64,000 bases of DNA. It comes from Nitrospira sp. LK70. GTDB taxonomy: Bacteria; Nitrospirota; Nitrospiria; Nitrospirales; Nitrospiraceae. Location: positions 1 to 64,000 of the forward strand of contig PHGD01000005.1 of NCBI GenBank assembly GCA_011090425.1, in the 5' to 3' direction. The notes beneath the pieces were generated by a model, which saw nothing but the letters and a program-made list of their open reading frames with translations, did not search any database and was not told the DNA's origin. Position 1 is the first letter of the stretch. Every line of letters starts with the position of its first letter. The translations under genes were made by a program, and so were the position numbers. Positions 1 to 8,627 of this stretch are shown in pieces.

Positions 1-143
1 TCGAAGGATTGAATAACAAGATTCGCGTGATTCAACGGCGCGCCTACGGCTATCGGGATGAGGAGTACCTGCGGCTCAAGATTCTCACCGCCTTCTTGCC
101 TCGGAAATGAGCAGTATTCACCCACACGAATCTGCGTTGAGCC
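1..143 (+). mobile_element. ISL3-family insertion sequence, right end
   Basis: The window opens inside an insertion sequence. It contains the last codons of an ISL3-type transposase (stop at 108-110) and a short tail ending CACGAATCTGCGTTGAGCC at 143, which resembles the right terminal inverted repeat of ISL3 elements (known ends finish in GAGCC). The left end is outside the window, so the target duplication cannot be confirmed. The sequence after 143 is the body of a different gene that has lost its start, as expected for an insertion. Confidence 0.6.
3..110 (+). CDS. ISL3-family transposase, C-terminal fragment (cut by window start)
   Basis: The 35 visible residues read through GLNNKIRVIQRRAYGYRD and end LTAFLPRK before TGA at 108-110. 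This matches the conserved C-terminal block of ISL3-family DDE transposases (the family signature is N-N-K-I-K-x-x-x-R-x-x-x-G-F/Y-R). The catalytic DDE residues would lie upstream of the window. Whether the full gene is intact cannot be seen. The reading frame is open to the window edge. Confidence 0.75.
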   Translation, partial: EGLNNKIRVIQRRAYGYRDEEYLRLKILTAFLPRK

Positions 144-543
144 TGTTTTTTACACCGGAGGATCCGCGATCCTGCAGGCCGGCGTCTTGACGTTTCGCCG
201 GATGAAAACCACCGTCAATCCACTCACTCCGGAAGCAACCACGACGATGGTCACCTCGGGCATCTACCGCTTCACCCGTAACCCGATGTACCTGGGCTTC
301 CTCTTGATTCTTGCCGGCTGGGCGATTGCTCTCTCTCACCTACTGGCCTTCGTAATCCTCCCGCTCTTCGTGTGGTACATGAATCGCTTTCAAATCCTGC
401 CCGAGGAGCGGGCCTTGGCCTCCAAGTTCCCGGAGGCATTTACAGCGCACAAGCGTTCAGTCCGCCGATGGTTAGGATTGCTCAATTCCCAGGCTTCCTG
501 CAAACGATCCCGCCTGAAAAAGGAGAGCTCGTTGAACCTGTAA
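144..543 (+). pseudogene. Isoprenylcysteine carboxyl methyltransferase-like protein, 5'-truncated by IS
   Basis: The frame from about position 144 encodes a membrane methyltransferase of the ICMT/PEMT group, which uses S-adenosylmethionine to methylate isoprenylcysteine or lipid substrates. The diagnostic C-terminal half is present: TSGIYRFTRNPMYLG (SAM-binding region), two hydrophobic segments, then ILPEERAL and FPEAF...RRW. The N-terminal part (about 40 residues and the first membrane segment) is missing and is replaced by the ISL3 end, and no start codon belongs naturally to this frame. After the usual RRWL ending the frame runs on for about 23 atypical residues. It is therefore a remnant, not a working gene. 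Confidence 0.7.
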
Positions 544-645
544 TCCCCAGATCCGTAGTCTGGTTCTCCAGCCCGCATTATTCATGAACGCTTCTACTGC
601 AATCGTCGATACGCCGCTGCGACAAGCCGTCATGAGTAATGTGAG

Positions 646-1500
646 TTAGAGGCCGATGGTTTCGATCTGTCGAACTTCCTCCGACAGCAGGGTAAATTGA
701 TCCGATTGCAGGTCTTCTTTCATATGCTGAGGATTCGTCGTGCCGGTCAGAGGCAGCATGCCGATTTGCATGGCAAAGCGGAAAATGAGCTGGGCCAGGG
801 TAATCTCATATCGCGCTGCCATGGCTCGGATCGTAGGATCGACGAACACGTCGCGATTCGCGGTCAGGAGCGAGAATCCTTGATAAATGATATGGTGCGT
901 CCGACAAATCTCTCTTACCTCTTTGTCCCATCCGAAGGCCGCATAGCAGCGATTCTGCACCACCATCGGCTTATGTCTTGCCTTCATGCAGAGTAAGGTC
1001 AGCTGATCGGCCGTGACGTTGCTGATCCCGATCATTTTCGTCTTGCCGACATCATAGAGGGACTCAATCGCAGTCCAAACTTCCCAATCTTCAGCCCCTA
1101 GGCCCCGCCGTGAATAGGGTCCATGCAATACGTATGAATCGAGATAGTCCGTATGCAGATGTTCGAGAGAACCGGTGAACGATTGCTGCACCTGCGTGGT
1201 AATGCTTGCTCGCGCGTCGTATGGAAGGCGATGATCCTGACCGTTGATGGGTGTGAACTTGGTTTGAAGAAACAGCTTGTCGCGGGTGATGCCTTGCTTC
1301 GACAAATGCAGCAGTGCATCCCCGACCCTTGCTTCATCGTAATGGACGAGTTGATTAGCCGTATCGATGGCGGTAAACCCCGCTTCGACCGCCTGCAGGA
1401 CCAGCTTTGTTGTCACCTCCTTCTTCCAGGCGGTACCGTACATAAAGGAGGGAATGGACACGTGATTGTAGGTGGTCAGTGGCATCAGAGCATCTCCCAT
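646..1500 (-). CDS. Aldo/keto reductase
   Basis: A 284-aa TIM-barrel oxidoreductase of the aldo/keto reductase superfamily, predicted to reduce carbonyl compounds with NADPH in the cytosol. The catalytic tetrad is visible: Asp46 (AIDTAN), Tyr54 (VHYDEARVG), Lys81 (FLQTKFTP) and His126 (YVLHGP). Later family blocks are IGISNVT and a C-terminal cofactor region around PLTGTTNPQHMKEDL. The length is normal for the family. It stands alone on the minus strand beside the broken methyltransferase, so context does not suggest a substrate. The second methionine (residue 6) is an alternative start. Confidence 0.85.
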   Translation of the reverse strand: MGDALMPLTTYNHVSIPSFMYGTAWKKEVTTKLVLQAVEAGFTAIDTANQLVHYDEARVGDALLHLSKQGITRDKLFLQTKFTPINGQDHRLPYDARASITTQVQQSFTGSLEHLHTDYLDSYVLHGPYSRRGLGAEDWEVWTAIESLYDVGKTKMIGISNVTADQLTLLCMKARHKPMVVQNRCYAAFGWDKEVREICRTHHIIYQGFSLLTANRDVFVDPTIRAMAARYEITLAQLIFRFAMQIGMLPLTGTTNPQHMKEDLQSDQFTLLSEEVRQIETIGL

Positions 1501-2002
1501 GAATTCCTACACCATACACAGTTCATGCTGATGGTCTCAACGTGGGAATTGCTGACACCCGCACATCCCCACGCTCTACCTCCATACCACCTTCGAGGCT
1601 CGCACAACGCGGCTCTCACCTAAACCGGGCATTTCTATTTGAGCTTGACATTGCCAAGTCCGAGCGTTGACTTACTGCCTCTATGAGAATAGGCTTAAGT
1701 CTGTTCCATGTGCCGGATGTCGTCGGCTAATCGTTCCGCGAGGAGGGGTACAATGGAACCGCTCAGTCCACCAATTCACAGTGGCCCGCCGATGTGACAG
1801 CGGGCTTCTGGTCGGTCGCTTGTCACGCGATCTTCAAGAATCATCATGATAGTCTTCCGATCAGGAGTCTGATCAGAACCCACGAGACGGGCCTCTTCTA
1901 CCACAACCGGTCGTCTTGCCTCCGACGCGCCTGACGCAGAATCCTTTCAAGAAAGAAGGGAGGAAGTGCGGCGAGAGACATAGACTTTCGTCATCCTGAG
2001 AA
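1501..2002 (+). other. 500-bp intergenic stretch, no supported gene
   Basis: No convincing coding region was found. A short frame at 1752-1796 (ATG, 14 codons, stop) is preceded by a strong ribosome-binding sequence, GAGGAGGGGTACA. It could be the start of a gene that has decayed, but nothing recognisable follows. A TTGACA-like hexamer occurs near 1641-1647 without a clear partner -10. Confidence 0.4.
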
Positions 2003-2572
2003 ATGGTGAACAGCATGGCTACGATAACCAAACCAGATGCATTGCCCTCGGCAGAACAGCAGGCCCACACGACCAGAACGTTCCCCAAGAAAATCCTCGT
2101 GGCCGTGGATGATTCGGATCAATCGCTTCATGCGGTGCATTACGTGGGTTCGTTGCTCCGCGACACCAGCGACGTGAACGTGACGCTGCTTCACGTGCTG
2201 AAACCGATGCCTCGTGAGTTGATGGAGCACGGCGGCTCCGAGAATCCGAAGGTCGAGGACAGTCTGGGAACGCAGTTACGCAAAGAGCAGGAGGAGTGGG
2301 TACGGATGGAGGGAGCTGTCGAATATCCCATCCTGCTCAAAGCGCTAGAACGACTGGGGCAGACCGGGTTCCCCATCGATCACGTCACGCTCAAGTTCGG
2401 GCATGAGCGCGATATTGCCGACACGATTATTGACGAGGCAAAATCCGGAGCCTATGGCACCATCGTCGTCGCACGTCATGAACCGACGGCCACCAAGCGA
2501 CTCTTTAGTAACAGCATCACCGATCGGTTATTGCGGGATCTGCCCGGAAGGGCAATCTGGGTGTTGGGATGA
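2003..2572 (+). CDS. Universal stress protein (UspA family)
   Basis: A 189-aa cytosolic protein with one Usp domain after a short N-terminal extension. The opening strand KKILVAVDDSDQSLHAV and the end SITDRLLRDLPGRAIWVLG are typical. The usual ATP-binding signature G-2x-G-9x-G-S/T is poor: the equivalent stretch reads IVVARHEPTATKRLFSNS, so ATP binding is doubtful and this may be a UspA-like non-binding form. Starts at 2003 or 2015 are both possible and neither has a strong ribosome-binding site. It is followed 50 bp later by a zinc-ribbon protein on the same strand. Confidence 0.85.
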   Translation: MVNSMATITKPDALPSAEQQAHTTRTFPKKILVAVDDSDQSLHAVHYVGSLLRDTSDVNVTLLHVLKPMPRELMEHGGSENPKVEDSLGTQLRKEQEEWVRMEGAVEYPILLKALERLGQTGFPIDHVTLKFGHERDIADTIIDEAKSGAYGTIVVARHEPTATKRLFSNSITDRLLRDLPGRAIWVLG

Positions 2573-2622
2573 ATCGAACAGAGTAACGGAAAAAGATTTC
2601 CGGCCCCGCGTGGGAGGTCGTC

Positions 2623-3399
2623 ATGAATTGCACACATTGTGATGCCGCGCTCCCGTTGAAAGCTCAGTTCTGTCCTTTCTGTGGCGCCAAGGTGAAGGCA
2701 TCGGACGAGATGAGATGCGAGGAAACCGTTTCAGGAACGCTCGATCAAGCAGGCGAGCAGAGCGGCCAGATGGGTGTTTTATCTCCGGAGAACAAGGAGC
2801 TGAGGGCAAGACTCATTGACTGCTATCTCAATTTTTCTATGTCCAAGGAGCTCTCCGAATGGCTGCAGGATCTCGGACTTCCTTCAACCGGCACGATGCA
2901 GGAAAAGCTCGCGCGGTTGCAGCAGCATGCCGACTCGCTGGTGCTTCCAGCCGAGAGTTTTCCCAGACAGACCATTTATTATCTGAACAAGTATGACGAG
3001 GGTATCCTCTCGGAGATCTGCCAGGACCTTGGAATCGACGGTACTGGGCAGAAAGATGTCCTGCTCCCTCGGATCTATCGGGAAGTGGGGCTCCGTGAAG
3101 GCTGGCTTCAGCCCCTCTCGCAGGATGCCCGGCTGGTCATCACGGAAACCTTCATCCCCATCCTCAAGAGCTTTGATCACAGGAAAGACTACTACCTCGA
3201 CATGTGGAGCGAATTATCCGATGTGCTCGGTGATGACACTCACTCTAGGCCTGATCGTAACGCCTATGGGAGTGCCGTTATGTCGGTGTTGATCCCAGGT
3301 TTATTTCAAGAGGGTCAGTTAGACTTACTTTGGAACGAAGTCAAGAAAAGAGCCTCGAAACACTCCTTACAACACAGAATGCCCGCTACGAGCCCATGA
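2623..3399 (+). CDS. Zinc-ribbon protein with SAP-like repeats
   Basis: A 258-aa protein of unknown role. It begins with a zinc ribbon (Cys3-x2-Cys6 and Cys17-x2-Cys20). After a short linker there are two helical blocks around residues 70-150 that resemble SAP-type motifs (SEWLQDLGLPSTGTMQEKLARL and EICQDLGIDGTGQKDVLLPR). SAP motifs often bind DNA, so a nucleic-acid role is plausible but unproven. The start at 2623 is supported by GGGAGGTCGTC just upstream. No signal peptide or membrane segment is seen. Confidence 0.6.
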   Translation: MNCTHCDAALPLKAQFCPFCGAKVKASDEMRCEETVSGTLDQAGEQSGQMGVLSPENKELRARLIDCYLNFSMSKELSEWLQDLGLPSTGTMQEKLARLQQHADSLVLPAESFPRQTIYYLNKYDEGILSEICQDLGIDGTGQKDVLLPRIYREVGLREGWLQPLSQDARLVITETFIPILKSFDHRKDYYLDMWSELSDVLGDDTHSRPDRNAYGSAVMSVLIPGLFQEGQLDLLWNEVKKRASKHSLQHRMPATSP

Positions 3400-3740
3400 A
3401 AGGACAGACCGGCTCGTTCATGAGCTGATGCACAGATTGGAAGACCTGCAATAGCAGGCTGTTGAAAAACCAACCTGACTGACCAGACTCCCCTCCCCAG
3501 GATGACCTCGCTTCGGATTTCGATAGAGGCAGGGTCATAGAGGTAACGCCGGATCTTGTACTGTGCATCACCACACAGGCGAAACCAGTCGGCCGCCGCA
3601 CCCAAGAGCATAAGCGGGACAGGTCTTGTACTATCCATAGCGGTTACAACGTGAATCTTCAGAAAGAAGAGAATGCACGATTCAAGATCAGCCCCCGGGA
3701 TTGGACCCAGGGACATGTTGCCGATTGAACCAGGACATCC
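3400..3740 (+). other. Intergenic stretch, no supported gene
   Basis: About 340 bp between convergent genes. Open frames exist on the minus strand but show no recognisable family or ribosome-binding site. The only distinctive element is the CAGGCTGTTGAAAAAC-like motif at 3454-3470, listed separately. Confidence 0.4.
3454..3470 (+). repeat. Dispersed intergenic motif, copy 1
   Basis: GCAGGCTGTTGAAAAAC. Related sequences occur just after the P450 stop codon (6343-6360) and after the PLP-enzyme gene (42861-42880), always between genes. It may be part of a dispersed, non-coding repeat family. Its function is unknown. Confidence 0.45.
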
Positions 3741-4883
3741 TCAGGCAAGTTCATCGAGATAGCTCGTAAGCCGATGATCGTCCAGCACCGCGTCAAGCCG
3801 CTGGCATGCCCGCTTCAACAAGTCGGTCCCCCGTTCGCTAGAGAAGTCGAGCATACCGCCGGCAATAACCCATGTTGTCAGCGGCGCACCGAGCCCGACT
3901 TGAACGTCACGACGGAGGTCTCCGGTCGAATACCCTTCCACACCGTTGATCTTCAGTGTCTCGTAGTACAAATCCAGCAGCGACTCCTCCAGAGTCCGGC
4001 GCAGCTCTACCGACAGCGAGCTGGACAGAAAATACGCCAGGTCGCGCGGGCCTCGGGAGCGCCTGGCCACCTGCCAATCAAATACGGTCAGGCCTCGTCC
4101 CTCACTTGTATGGGCAAATGCCAAATTGTTGGCTCGGAAGTCGCCGTGCGTGAGTGTCTGGGGAGGATGTGAGCACTGTTGAGAATATTCAGGAAACACC
4201 GATGCGAATCTTCGCGCCGCCTCACGTAAACCAGGCGTCAGAAACTCGGCGCACCGTTGTTCGAAGCGGGGCAACATGGCTTGGTAAATACCCGCTCTTG
4301 CCTGGACCTCATCGGTGAGCGCACGCAACCAAGACAAGGCCTTAAGGAGAGGGGCATCCCAATAGTGAGCATGCAAGAGACCGAGCTGCCCCACGGCTAT
4401 CTGGGCATCAGTTGCTGAACAACCAGTGAGATTGTCGCCGAACTCCGCCGCACTGAGATCTTCCAACAACAGAATACTCGCACTTGTGCCTTCATCATAC
4501 AGGCTCAGGTACGGACGGGGCACGCGTATAGGGAAGGCCGGCTGCAGAGCCATGTCCCTGTAAAAACCGGCCTCGATCTCGTAGATCCCTACTCTCCGTA
4601 GTTGCTGCCTGACGGCAAGATCCGCTGAGGACAATTTGGCAAAGACGGTAGGGGGCGCACTTGATTCCTGCTCGCTGTAGACAATGTGAAGGCGGGCTGT
4701 TTGCCCAACGAATCCACTGCCGGCTGCAATCGGAGTCACATCGATGGCGACCACCTCGGCGCGGTTGAGCACCCCTGCGTGACGTAACGCTCGCGTGAGC
4801 CAGTTGGGGCTGATCGCATCCGGCGTCGGCGGAATTGGGAGAGTACCGTCTGTCTCTGTTCTCACAACGACGGATCGTACCAT
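3741..4883 (-). CDS. Small-molecule kinase of the aminoglycoside phosphotransferase/EcKinase fold
   Basis: A 380-aa protein-kinase-like phosphotransferase. Visible motifs are a candidate nucleotide lysine (VFAKLSS, Lys83), the hinge-like LLLEDL at about 138-143, the catalytic loop LTHGDFRANN with His246, Asp248 and Asn253, and the metal-binding Asp269 in VFDWQ. The pattern and length fit the ecdysteroid-kinase-like branch of the family better than true aminoglycoside kinases, so antibiotic resistance is not implied. The substrate is unknown. It is divergent from the P450 gene with 77 bp between starts, so the two may share a control region and possibly a pathway. Confidence 0.75.
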   Translation of the reverse strand: MVRSVVVRTETDGTLPIPPTPDAISPNWLTRALRHAGVLNRAEVVAIDVTPIAAGSGFVGQTARLHIVYSEQESSAPPTVFAKLSSADLAVRQQLRRVGIYEIEAGFYRDMALQPAFPIRVPRPYLSLYDEGTSASILLLEDLSAAEFGDNLTGCSATDAQIAVGQLGLLHAHYWDAPLLKALSWLRALTDEVQARAGIYQAMLPRFEQRCAEFLTPGLREAARRFASVFPEYSQQCSHPPQTLTHGDFRANNLAFAHTSEGRGLTVFDWQVARRSRGPRDLAYFLSSSLSVELRRTLEESLLDLYYETLKINGVEGYSTGDLRRDVQVGLGAPLTTWVIAGGMLDFSSERGTDLLKRACQRLDAVLDDHRLTSYLDELA

Positions 4884-4960
4884 ACTCCTTCACATCCGCA
4901 GCAAGGGTTATCCTCAGCTCATTTGATACCCATGCCCTAGTTTGATACAGTCCTTTTCTT
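4884..4960 (+). promoter_or_regulatory. Divergent control region between kinase and P450 genes
   Basis: A 77-bp spacer between two divergent start codons. It contains two direct copies of TTTGATAC (4922-4929 and 4941-4948), centre to centre 19 bp. They could be half-sites for a regulator, or they may overlap a promoter (TTGATA as -35 with GATACA as -10). The P450 start lies only 12 bp after the second copy. This is inference from spacing only. Confidence 0.35.
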
Positions 4961-6343
4961 ATGCCGAACTCGGTTCCTACTTTTACGTTTGTCGACGTGC
5001 CCGGCGGCATGCCTCTCCTGGGCCACCTGGGTACGTTCAAGAAGCGCCCGTTGGAGACGATGTCGACGTGGTGGCACCGGCACGGCGATGCGCTGCGCTT
5101 TCGGCTCGGTCCGAAAACTCTCCACCTCTTCAGTCATCCTGATCTTGCCGAAGAAGTTTTGGTCCAGCAAGCCGACCGTTTCGTGAAAGTGTACGACCCT
5201 CGGCGGCCGGCCGGACTCGCACTGGTCCTGGGCAATGGATTGGTGACTAGTTCAGGGGAGATCTGGAAACGCCATCGCCGCATCATCCAACCGATCTTCC
5301 ATCGCTCTCGCATGGCGGCGATGGCCGATCGGATGGTCCAGGTGGGCGAGCAACGGATTGCCGACTGGGGAGACCACGAAGGAGAGTCGCTCGATATCGC
5401 AGCCGAAATGAGGCAGCTGGCGCTCGAGGTGATCTCGCAAACCATGTTCACCACCAGCACGGCGCAACACATCGATCAGATCAATCATGCACTGCGTGTG
5501 AGCCTGAAGTATGCATTCGACTCGTTTCAGAATCCATTGCGACTACCCGGCTGGGTACCGACTCCACGTAACCGTGAATTTCGTTCCGTCATGCAGTTCA
5601 TGGATGGACTGATCTATGGATTACTTGCCGAGCGGCGTCAAAGCGGGGTGCAGCATGGCGATCTCCTCGATCTGCTGCTCCAAGCCCGCGATGAAGAGAC
5701 CGGCGTCGGACTGACCGATCAGGAGTTGCGCGACGAGGCCTTGACGATCTTTGCAGCTGGACACGGGACGACTGCGAACGCGCTCGCCTGGACCTGGTAC
5801 CTCCTCGCAACCCATCCGGAGGCAAAGGCACGATTTCACGAAGAGGTGGATAGGGTTCTCCAGGGAAAAGCGCCAAACGTCGATGATCTTCAGCACCTCC
5901 CATATACTCGAGCCATATTTAACGAATCACTCCGGCTGTATCCGTCCGCACCAGTCCTCCAGCGCAAGGCGGCAACCAGCACCACTGTCCATGGATTACC
6001 GCTACATGCCGGCGCATTCATCATGGTCAGTACTTACAATCTGCATAGACACCCAGCCTTTTGGCCGAACCCCGAACAATTTCTGCCGGAGCGATGGTTG
6101 GACGGCGAGCGACCGGCTGCTCGTTATGCCTATCTCCCGTTTGGCGCAGGACCGCGCGCCTGCGTGGGAATTCATTTCGCATCGGTTGAAGGGCCGCTCC
6201 TGCTGGCTTTGATCGCTCGCCGCTACAATCTGCAACTGGATCAAAAGACTGTCGAGCCTGAGTTTTTCGTGACCTTGCGACCGAGAGGTGGCATCCGCAT
6301 GTTGCTCCAACCGCGGCAGGCGCCGGTCGTATCGGTCGCCTAG
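4961..6343 (+). CDS. Cytochrome P450
   Basis: A 460-aa soluble heme-thiolate monooxygenase. All core signatures are present: the I-helix oxygen-activation motif AAGHGTT (about residues 265-271), the K-helix ExxR (Glu322-Arg325, ESLRLYP), the meander PERW, and the heme loop PFGAGPRACVG with axial Cys401. There is no N-terminal membrane anchor and no fused reductase, so it needs separate redox partners, and none are adjacent. The sequence style (LLGHLG near the N-terminus, FLPERW) resembles fatty-acid or terpene-type bacterial P450s, but the substrate cannot be read. It is divergent from the kinase gene. Confidence 0.92.
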   Translation: MPNSVPTFTFVDVPGGMPLLGHLGTFKKRPLETMSTWWHRHGDALRFRLGPKTLHLFSHPDLAEEVLVQQADRFVKVYDPRRPAGLALVLGNGLVTSSGEIWKRHRRIIQPIFHRSRMAAMADRMVQVGEQRIADWGDHEGESLDIAAEMRQLALEVISQTMFTTSTAQHIDQINHALRVSLKYAFDSFQNPLRLPGWVPTPRNREFRSVMQFMDGLIYGLLAERRQSGVQHGDLLDLLLQARDEETGVGLTDQELRDEALTIFAAGHGTTANALAWTWYLLATHPEAKARFHEEVDRVLQGKAPNVDDLQHLPYTRAIFNESLRLYPSAPVLQRKAATSTTVHGLPLHAGAFIMVSTYNLHRHPAFWPNPEQFLPERWLDGERPAARYAYLPFGAGPRACVGIHFASVEGPLLLALIARRYNLQLDQKTVEPEFFVTLRPRGGIRMLLQPRQAPVVSVA

Positions 6344-6360
6344 CAGGCTGCGGAAGAACT
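6343..6360 (+). repeat. Dispersed intergenic motif, copy 2
   Basis: GCAGGCTGCGGAAGAACT begins on the last base of the P450 stop codon. It is a diverged relative of the motif at 3454-3470 and 42861-42880. The following 200 bp up to the next gene show no coding signal. Confidence 0.4.
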
Positions 6361-6573
6361 CTCTGTTCATCGCGACAACGCCCGACAGGACATCTTCTTG
6401 GATGACGAGGATCGACAACGGTTTCTCGATGTGTCGACGGCCATTTCTCCTACGCCCTCCGGAGGTGAGAAGATCAACCTATTCTTTGCATCGCCCCACA
6501 TCGCACCATAGACCAGTCCGGCCGGAACGAGTACAATACCGCCATGCATTTCACAAGTGAGAGAGGGATACAG

Positions 6574-7131
6574 GTGCATAAGTCCACTGTGATGCTCATG
6601 GCCGTTGGAATTGTAGTAGCAGCGGAACATTTCGCCATTTCCGGGATAGTACCGAATGCGCGGGCCGAGTCCTTAAACGTGAGACCCGGCGCGTGGGAGA
6701 TAACCACAAGCACAATCACCACCGGTTTGAAGATCTCACCGGAGCTGTCAACTGGGTTGAAACCGGAGCAACGGGCCAAGATGGAGCAGGTGCTCAAATC
6801 CCGCGACGGTAAGCCGATGACGATGACCTCTCAATTCTGTCTCACGAAAGAGGATGTATCTCATGACCGTATCATCAAGGAGATGGAAGATGAAGATGGC
6901 GATGCGGAAGCTCAGTGCAAGATCAAGGTGATCTCGAAATCCTCATCAAAATTGGTGCTTGATCGGATGTGTCCCGGCCCTCATGCCTCAACGACGCACT
7001 TTACCATCGATGCCAAGACAGCAGAAAGTTTTATGGCAACGGGAGACGGCGAACTCGTAGGATCAGGCAAGGCACGTATGGAAATCAGGGGCAAATGGCT
7101 CGGCGCCAGTTGTGAGGGAATTGAAGAGTAG
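6574..7131 (+). CDS. DUF3617-family exported protein
   Basis: A periplasmic protein of about 185 aa. The GTG at 6574 is preferred because GAGAGAGGG lies just upstream. The upstream in-frame ATG at 6544 lacks a ribosome-binding site. A signal peptide is visible (VMLMAVGIVVAAEHFAI...ARA). The mature part starts LNVRPGAWEITT, the hallmark opening of DUF3617, and has a conserved middle block MTSQFCLTKEDV. Four cysteines suggest disulfides. The function of the family is unknown. Its 3' end overlaps the next gene by 20 bp. Confidence 0.7.
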   Translation: MHKSTVMLMAVGIVVAAEHFAISGIVPNARAESLNVRPGAWEITTSTITTGLKISPELSTGLKPEQRAKMEQVLKSRDGKPMTMTSQFCLTKEDVSHDRIIKEMEDEDGDAEAQCKIKVISKSSSKLVLDRMCPGPHASTTHFTIDAKTAESFMATGDGELVGSGKARMEIRGKWLGASCEGIEE

Positions 7132-7576
7132 AGACGAACCGGATAAGACGCCCGGTAATGAGCGATCGCATGGCCTGGTGCAGGTGTTGAAAGCCGGCAC
7201 CATCTATTTTCTGGTCGCGGTCGGAGCGGAGTTTGTTCTCGAGGTCATTCGCCTACAAGTGGTGGCCCTACATATCGGTGAGAAGCTTGCCGAGATGCTG
7301 GAGATCCCGAACGTGCTTCTCGCCACCATGATCGGGGCACGGTGGGTGGTAGATCGATTCATCTTGCCTCCCCTGCCCGGCATTCGCCTTGGTGTTGGGT
7401 TTGTGGCTCTCTGCCTCCTGCTGATTTCGGAGTGGACAGTCATACAAGCCCTTCAGGCCTTGTCGTTCGAGGGGTACGTCACCAGTCAAGACGCGGCTGT
7501 TGAAACGATTCCTATCGGCGCGCTCAGCGTATTGGCGGTCATGCCGTTTCTCGTCGGGTATCGATGGGAGCGTTGA
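7112..7576 (+). CDS. Small integral membrane protein, unknown
   Basis: A 154-aa protein starting with GTG inside the end of the preceding DUF3617 gene, which suggests translational coupling. It has three or four hydrophobic segments (about residues 27-48, 60-80, 92-112 and 130-150) joined by short loops, and a charged N-terminus. No family motif was recognised. The close overlap suggests joint expression with the exported protein before it. Confidence 0.55.
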   Translation: MRELKSRDEPDKTPGNERSHGLVQVLKAGTIYFLVAVGAEFVLEVIRLQVVALHIGEKLAEMLEIPNVLLATMIGARWVVDRFILPPLPGIRLGVGFVALCLLLISEWTVIQALQALSFEGYVTSQDAAVETIPIGALSVLAVMPFLVGYRWER

Positions 7577-7653
7577 TTCGATTCTTCGTTCATTCCCGGG
7601 ATTGATGACCTACAGTGCGGAAACTTGAGTTTGCTGAGGAAAGGTAGTTCTCC

Positions 7654-8178
7654 ATGATCTGCCTCAGACCGTTTGCGTGGTGTAGCCTGGTACTGTTCAT
7701 CACGGTCTCGACCGTCGCAATCGCCTCCGAGCCCTCAGATGATCCAGAGTCGTCGATCCGTCGGATGGTGCGCGCCAACGCCGAAAAGGACCTGCCGACA
7801 CTTTCACGACTGATGGCCCACGATGCCGATATCATCAGTTACGCGGTCGCCGGACGGAAGTACATCGGCTGGACGGAGCTTGAGAATGGAATGCGGGAGG
7901 AATTCGCCAATTCCCAGAAGATCGAGATTCCGATTCGTGAACTCAAAGTGTGGACCAAGGGAGACGTGGCCTGGTATGCGATGGAACTTGACTATATCCG
8001 CTATGTCGCCGACGGACCTCAATTGAAACGGACCGTGCTCCCGATGCGGGAAACCGGGGTTCTCGAACGTCGCAACGGCAGCTGGCAATTGTTGTCGTGG
8101 CACGAGTCCTTTCGATCCGCTCAATTCGGCAGGACTCTCGCTTCACCACCCGCTACACCTTCCGGTCGAGATCAATAA
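7654..8178 (+). CDS. Exported SnoaL/NTF2-like protein
   Basis: A 174-aa protein with an N-terminal signal peptide (about residues 1-25, ending near IASEPS) followed by one NTF2-like cone domain. Typical features are the opening helix with RANAEKDLPTLSRLMAHDADI, the central KYIGWTELENGM and the closing strands LERRNGSWQLLSWHESF. Proteins of this type (SnoaL_3/DUF4440 group) often act as ligand-binding or accessory proteins, and no catalytic residue can be assigned. The start is supported by GAGGAAAGG 15-20 bp upstream. Confidence 0.65.
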   Translation: MICLRPFAWCSLVLFITVSTVAIASEPSDDPESSIRRMVRANAEKDLPTLSRLMAHDADIISYAVAGRKYIGWTELENGMREEFANSQKIEIPIRELKVWTKGDVAWYAMELDYIRYVADGPQLKRTVLPMRETGVLERRNGSWQLLSWHESFRSAQFGRTLASPPATPSGRDQ

Positions 8179-8236
8179 CACAGAAACTCCATTGAGGTAG
8201 TGGCAGTCTCATAGTCGGAATTGATAGAGTGCCGCG

Positions 8237-8557
8237 ATGGAATCTGAAGAGCAAGCCACGATGACGGAACTGCGGCTGAGTTACCGCTATATCAAGGAAC
8301 ATCCCTGGGTCGTGACGGCCGTGAACGGGTTTCTCTCCGCTTATTTCATGGAGCAGCCGGGGTTTCGCGTCCTGCGTCATTTTGATGAGCTGGAATCCGG
8401 CATGCACGTCTGGATCTGCGAAGTGCCCGGCACGATGAAGGTGACGATGCTCTTACGAAGACTGCAAGCCGATATTCCTCCCTGCCGGTACAGTCAGACG
8501 ACAACAGCACCGACCAACCGTCCGCAGTATGTCGTCGATGCTCTCGATCAACAGTGA
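8237..8557 (+). CDS. Hypothetical protein, 106 aa
   Basis: A short open frame of acceptable codon use between an exported protein and the saccharopine dehydrogenase gene, same strand. It has no signal peptide, no membrane segment and no recognised motif. The N-terminal half (ELRLSYRYIKEHPWVVTAVNGFL) looks folded, and the tail is polar. There is no strong ribosome-binding site. I do not recognise it. Confidence 0.4.
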   Translation: MESEEQATMTELRLSYRYIKEHPWVVTAVNGFLSAYFMEQPGFRVLRHFDELESGMHVWICEVPGTMKVTMLLRRLQADIPPCRYSQTTTAPTNRPQYVVDALDQQ

Positions 8558-8627
8558 CGACTCGGTCTGTCGACGCACCATTTCTCAAAGCGAGTGGTCA
8601 GAATTCCGGGGTAGAGTATAATGCGCC

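Noticed and set aside
3315-3716. Minus-strand gene in the 3.4-3.7 kb gap
   Set aside because: The open frame overlaps the zinc-ribbon gene end, has no ribosome-binding site and no recognisable protein features.
3741-4883. Aminoglycoside resistance gene
   Set aside because: The fold is shared, but the sequence is closer to EcKinase-type phosphotransferases and lies beside a P450 gene, not a resistance context.
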